From assembly GCF_900243075.1 (NCBI RefSeq), contig NZ_OEZH01000129.1:838-58287 (forward strand): 57,450 bases of DNA, in the 5' to 3' direction. This stretch comes from Clostridioides difficile. GTDB lineage: Bacteria > Bacillota > Clostridia > Peptostreptococcales > Peptostreptococcaceae. The position numbers were made by a program, and so were the translations under genes. Under the pieces are notes generated by a model that did not search any database, was not told where the DNA came from, and was given only the letters and a program-made list of their open reading frames with translations. Each line of letters starts with the position of its first letter. Within the stretch, counting starts at the first letter, position 1. Positions 54,146-57,450 of this stretch are shown here, piece after piece.

Positions 54146-54615
54146 TGATTAAATTAGTAAGAGTAGACCACAGACTTATACATGGACAAGTAGCATTTAC
54201 ATGGACAAAGTTTTTAAGTACAGACTGCATATTGATAGCAAGTGATGAACTATTAAAGGATGAATTAAGAATGGCAGGACTTAGAATGGCTAAACCATCT
54301 AATGTTAAGCTTGTAATGAAAAGTATATCAGATTCTATAAAAGCACTTAACTCAGGTGTTACTGATAAATACAATTTATTGATACTTTGTGAATCAGTAG
54401 AAGATGTTTATAGACTAGCTAAAGAAGTAAAAAGTATTAAATCTATAAACCTTGGTGGAACAAAATCAGATGATAATCGTGAAAATATATCTAAGGCAGT
54501 GCATGTATCAAAAGATGATATAAATATGATTAAAGAATTAGATTCAGAAGGCGTAAATGTATTTGTACAATTGGTTCCTGATGATGATGCTACAAATGTA
54601 ATGAAATTAATATAA
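54145..54615 (+). CDS. PTS mannose-family EIIB component
   Basis: 156 residues with phospho-acceptor His13 in VRVDHRLIHGQVAFTW, the EIIB signature of the mannose/fructose/sorbose family. NLGGTKSDDNRENISKAVHVS and FVQLVPDDDA complete the fold. It passes phosphate from EIIA to the incoming sugar. The start overlaps the end of the BtpA-type gene. Confidence 0.95.
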   Translation: MIKLVRVDHRLIHGQVAFTWTKFLSTDCILIASDELLKDELRMAGLRMAKPSNVKLVMKSISDSIKALNSGVTDKYNLLILCESVEDVYRLAKEVKSIKSINLGGTKSDDNRENISKAVHVSKDDINMIKELDSEGVNVFVQLVPDDDATNVMKLI

Positions 54616-54631
54616 TTTTAGGGGGATGAAA

Positions 54632-55390
54632 ATGGAATTTACACAAGTTATTCTGATAACTCTAATTGCATTCTTTGCATATATGCATTGTTTTGTAGGT
54701 TCTACAATGCATAATAGACCTATAGTTGTTGCACCACTTGTTGGTTTAGCACTAGGTAATCTACATACAGGTATAGTAATAGGTTCAACATTAGAATTAG
54801 TATTTATGGGTGCATTTCCTGTTGGGGCAAGTAATCCTCCTGATTTTGTATCTGGTTCTATTATTGCCACAGCATTTGTAATATTAACTGGTCAAGATGT
54901 ATCAGCAGCAGTTGTCCTTGCAGTTCCTATAGCAACTTTAGTATTGCTTATAGATAACTTCTTAATGACAGTAGTACTTACATGGGGAGCTCATCTAGCT
55001 GACCGTTATGCAGAAGATGGAAATATTGAAGGTGTAGAGCGTGTGCAATTATTATTTGGTATAGGAAATAAATTAATATTAGCAATAATAGTAGGTATAG
55101 GATTCTCATTAGGTGTTCCAGTAATAGAAAAAATACTTTCATTTATACCATCATATGTAACTCATGGGATGGATGTTGCAGCAGGTGTGATACCAGCAAT
55201 AGGTTTTGCTATGTTAGCTAGAATGATGCTTAATAAGAAGACAATAGCATTTTTATTATTAGGATTTATATTGGTTGCTTATTTAAATATAACAGTGACA
55301 GGAGTTGCGTTATTTGGATTAGCAATAGCTTTAATATATGTTAACTTTGTAGGAGAGAAGGAGGTAGTAGTAGATGACAACGAATTCTAA
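54632..55390 (+). CDS. PTS mannose-family EIIC permease
   Basis: 252 residues from the ATG at 54632, with TTTAGGGGG upstream (the ATG at 54626 adjoins it). It has about seven to eight hydrophobic segments and family motifs MHNRPIVVAPLVGLALG, GSTLELVFMGAFPVGASNPPD and IPAIGFAMLARMM. It forms the sugar channel with EIID. Its last 17 bases overlap the EIID gene. Confidence 0.95.
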   Translation: MEFTQVILITLIAFFAYMHCFVGSTMHNRPIVVAPLVGLALGNLHTGIVIGSTLELVFMGAFPVGASNPPDFVSGSIIATAFVILTGQDVSAAVVLAVPIATLVLLIDNFLMTVVLTWGAHLADRYAEDGNIEGVERVQLLFGIGNKLILAIIVGIGFSLGVPVIEKILSFIPSYVTHGMDVAAGVIPAIGFAMLARMMLNKKTIAFLLLGFILVAYLNITVTGVALFGLAIALIYVNFVGEKEVVVDDNEF

Positions 55391-56216
55391 GAAATTGGAG
55401 ACAATTTCACCAGACAGTAAAATAACGAGGAAAGACTTTTGGAAATGTTTTAGAAGGTCTTTAACATTAGATTCATCTTGGAACTATGAACGTATGCAAA
55501 ATATAGCATATGCATACATGATGGCACCGATAATTCGTAGACTATATAAAGATGATAAAGTAAAAAAATCTAAAGCTTTAAAAAGACATCTTGAATTCAT
55601 GTCAGTTACTCCTCATATAAGTACTCTATTAGTAGGTATATCTGGAGCTATGGAAGAAGAAAATGCAAAGAATGAAGAATTTGATGCAAACAGCATAAAT
55701 GCTGTTAAGTCGAGTTTAATGGGTCCAGTTTCTGGAATAGGAGATTCGTTTTTCTGGGGAACATTGAAGCTTATAGCAGCTGGAGTTGGTATAGCTTTAG
55801 CTTCTCAGGGAAATATAATGGGACCAATTTTATTTCTTCTAATAATAAATATTCCTCATTTTATTATACGTTATATATGTTTAGAAAAAGGATTTAAATA
55901 TGGAACTCAATTTTTTAAAGATGTAAGTGGTTCAAATATAGTTTCAAAAGTTATGGAAGCAGCTTCAATGCTAGGGCTTATGGTAATTGGAGGTATGACT
56001 GCATCTAACGTAATGCTAAAACTTAGTGTCAATGTAGGTAGTGGAGAATGGGCAGAGCCTATTCAAACTTACTTAGACCAAATAATGCCATGTATGCTTC
56101 CAGCTATGATATTTGGTATTATGTATTGGCTATTAGGAAAAAAGGTAAAGACAACTACGATATTAATCTCGGTTATGATTATTTGTATAGTATTAGCTGC
56201 TATTGGAGTAGTATAA
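55374..56216 (+). CDS. PTS mannose-family EIID component
   Basis: 280 residues. EIID motifs are ITRKDFWKCFRRSLTLDSSWNYERMQNIAYAYMMAP, FMSVTPHISTLLVGISGAMEEENA, SSLMGPVSGIGDSFFWGT and C-terminal membrane segments. It completes the membrane channel. The operon ends here, with a hairpin two bases after the stop. No sugar-specific enzyme other than the BtpA-type protein is encoded, so the substrate is not evident. Confidence 0.95.
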   Translation: MTTNSKKLETISPDSKITRKDFWKCFRRSLTLDSSWNYERMQNIAYAYMMAPIIRRLYKDDKVKKSKALKRHLEFMSVTPHISTLLVGISGAMEEENAKNEEFDANSINAVKSSLMGPVSGIGDSFFWGTLKLIAAGVGIALASQGNIMGPILFLLIINIPHFIIRYICLEKGFKYGTQFFKDVSGSNIVSKVMEAASMLGLMVIGGMTASNVMLKLSVNVGSGEWAEPIQTYLDQIMPCMLPAMIFGIMYWLLGKKVKTTTILISVMIICIVLAAIGVV

Positions 56217-56219
56217 ATA

Positions 56220-56255
56220 AAAAATCCCAAGTTCATCTGAACGAGGGATTTTTAA
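56220..56255. terminator. Terminator between the PTS operon and the convergent LysR gene
   Basis: AAAAATCCC and GGGATTTTT pair, with an inner AGTTCATCTGAAC hairpin. A and T tracts on both sides suit both directions. Confidence 0.85.
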
Positions 56256-56271
56256 CTATTTATTAAAATTA

Positions 56272-57177
56272 TTATATTATGATTTCGAAATACTCACATA
56301 ATCTGTTCAGAAATTTATCTTCTAATGGGGAAAAAGTTTTCTTTTTAGAATAAATAAAGAAAAATTTTCTAGTAAAATCAACATCTTTTATTTTATAGCA
56401 TTTTATTTTACCTGCATTGAGATAATCAATAGCCGAAATGTACGATATAAAGGATACTCCAAGACCTAATCTAACCATTTCTTTAATAGCCTCATTTGAT
56501 TCTACGTGAGCTAGTACATTTAATTTATTTACTGGAAAGTTGTTTTTGCTAAGTGTGTTTAATATTAAGTTTCTTGTACCCGACCCTTCCTTTCTCATAA
56601 TAAAATTTAGATAAGCCAATTCTCCTATATCGATGTAATTATTTTTATTATCAATTTTAAAATCTGAAGGGGTGATAAGAACAAGTTCATCGTCTAATAA
56701 GTCTAGGTACTCTATTTGAGGATTATTGATTTTAGAACCAACTAATCCAAAGCTTATTCGTTCATTTAAAATTTCTGATATAGCATATTGAGAATCATAA
56801 TGGCTTATGGAAAATTTTACATCTGGATAACTCATAGAAAAACTCTTCATAAAATCAGGCAAAATATAAGTTTCAGGTATAGAACTACATGCTATATCTA
56901 TAATACCTTCTATTTTTCCTGAATATTCTTTTATATCATAAATTGCACGTTTACAGTTATTCAATATATATATAGCATGTTCATAAAGAATTTCACCAGA
57001 TTTTGTGAGTGTAATAACTTTGTTGCTTCTATTTATAAGTACAGTTTCTAACTCTCTTTCTAAATTCTGTATGTGTGCACTTACAGTAGGTTGAGTTAAA
57101 AAAAGTTCTCTTGCAGCTTTTGAAAAACTTTGATGTTTTGCAACAGCAACAAATACTTCAAGTTGTTTAAAATCCAT
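56272..57177 (-). CDS. LysR-family transcriptional regulator (CysL / selenium-metabolism type)
   Basis: 301 residues. The N-terminal helix-turn-helix (MDFKQLEVFVAVAKHQSFSKAARELFLTQPTVSAHIQNLERELE) and a two-lobed substrate domain with MRKEGSGTRN and MVRLGLGVSFISYIS are typical of the CysL group. Sequence flavour recalls regulators annotated as selenium-metabolism associated in clostridia, but that link is from memory. AAGGAGGATT precedes the ATG on the minus strand. Its target could be the unseen gene to the right, served by the promoter at 57283. Confidence 0.9.
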   Translation of the reverse strand: MDFKQLEVFVAVAKHQSFSKAARELFLTQPTVSAHIQNLERELETVLINRSNKVITLTKSGEILYEHAIYILNNCKRAIYDIKEYSGKIEGIIDIACSSIPETYILPDFMKSFSMSYPDVKFSISHYDSQYAISEILNERISFGLVGSKINNPQIEYLDLLDDELVLITPSDFKIDNKNNYIDIGELAYLNFIMRKEGSGTRNLILNTLSKNNFPVNKLNVLAHVESNEAIKEMVRLGLGVSFISYISAIDYLNAGKIKCYKIKDVDFTRKFFFIYSKKKTFSPLEDKFLNRLCEYFEIII

Positions 57178-57282
57178 TATTTAATCCTCCTTAAATTATC
57201 TAAAACTATTATAACATATTTGATAAATTAATAGTCAAAGGTGATTTTTAAAATAGAAAACCTTTAAATATTCATGGAGTTT

Positions 57283-57311
57283 TTGATTGTTTAGGAATAA
57301 TTTGGTATAAT
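57283..57311 (+). promoter_or_regulatory. Outward-facing sigma-A promoter at right edge
   Basis: TTGATT (57283-57288), 17 bp, TATAAT (57306-57311) would start a plus-strand transcript leaving the window. Two small palindromes follow: GATATTT/AAATATC near 57320-57340, and TTGAATTTTCAAAATTCAA near 57348-57366. No coding start is seen before the end. Confidence 0.6.
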
Positions 57312-57450
57312 GTTATAAGGATATTTGCAATAAAAATATCGTAAATTGAATTTTCAAAATTCAACTTTAAAATGTGTTTTATTACAGAAAAATTACAAAT
57401 AGCTTCTTAATCTTATTAAATTCAAATAAATATTATATAATTATTTTATA

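Noticed and set aside
56048-56266. 72-codon frame overlapping the end of the EIID gene
   Set aside because: It is out of frame within a conserved PTS gene, runs through the terminator, and has no plausible start signal.
1-57450. Insertion sequences, prophage or integrated elements
   Set aside because: No transposase, integrase, phage structural gene, tRNA gene or flanking direct repeat was seen. The window reads as core chromosome.

Overview
The window is low-GC, Gram-positive clostridial DNA. Almost all codons end in A or T, GUG and UUG starts are frequent, and strong AGGAGG-type ribosome binding sites precede most genes. Three cell-wall proteins with CWB2 repeats, a complete crotonyl-CoA/butyryl-CoA operon, and a very cysteine-rich spore protein that I recognise as CdeC point to Clostridioides difficile or a very close relative. 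Gene symbols below come from recognising protein sequence and gene order; no database search was run.

Layout. (1) 1-4256: two tandem, nearly identical cell-wall amidases (Cwp16/Cwp17 type); the first is cut by the left edge. (2) 4500-21618: seven tightly packed genes for DNA-end processing. They are an AddB-like protein without a Walker A motif, a UvrD-type helicase and a free-standing Cas4/AddB-type Fe-S nuclease, followed by canonical addB, addA, sbcD and sbcC. (3) 21749-26776: a CorC/HlyC-type CBS membrane protein, a YtvI/AI-2E-type membrane protein, peptidase T, and a third CWB2 protein (Cwp18 type). (4) 27033-31257: a YfcE-type phosphodiesterase and NAD kinase on the minus strand, then a small ABC exporter, an unknown membrane-anchored protein and a YbaK-type deacylase. 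(5) 31964-37991: bcd-etfB-etfA-crt-hbd-thlA, which turn acetyl-CoA into butyryl-CoA, behind an unusually long (about 700 bp) upstream region. (6) 38169-40473: a pseudouridine synthase, a nucleoid-associated protein and an acyl carrier protein. (7) 40645-46507: a spore-associated island containing small Gly/Cys-rich hydrophobic proteins, a CcpA-like LacI regulator, a divergent basic/acidic protein pair, a 6S-like RNA and CdeC. (8) 46607-51981: a polysaccharide/lipid flippase, a PHP phosphatase, a MocR-type regulator, a DUF896 protein and an M18 aminopeptidase. (9) 52208-56216: a GntR-regulated mannose-family PTS operon with an embedded BtpA/SgcQ-type protein. (10) 56272-57177: a LysR regulator on the minus strand, then a promoter firing out of the window.

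How the genes work together. Region 2 looks like one transcription unit holding two RecBCD-like end-resection machines (one split, one canonical) plus the SbcCD hairpin nuclease. Region 5 is the energy-conserving butyrate branch. Region 7 combines late spore-coat/exosporium genes with housekeeping regulators (CcpA, 6S RNA). The least explained objects are the split AddAB-like trio (4500-9566) and the family of three small hydrophobic Gly/Cys-rich proteins (41118-41918).
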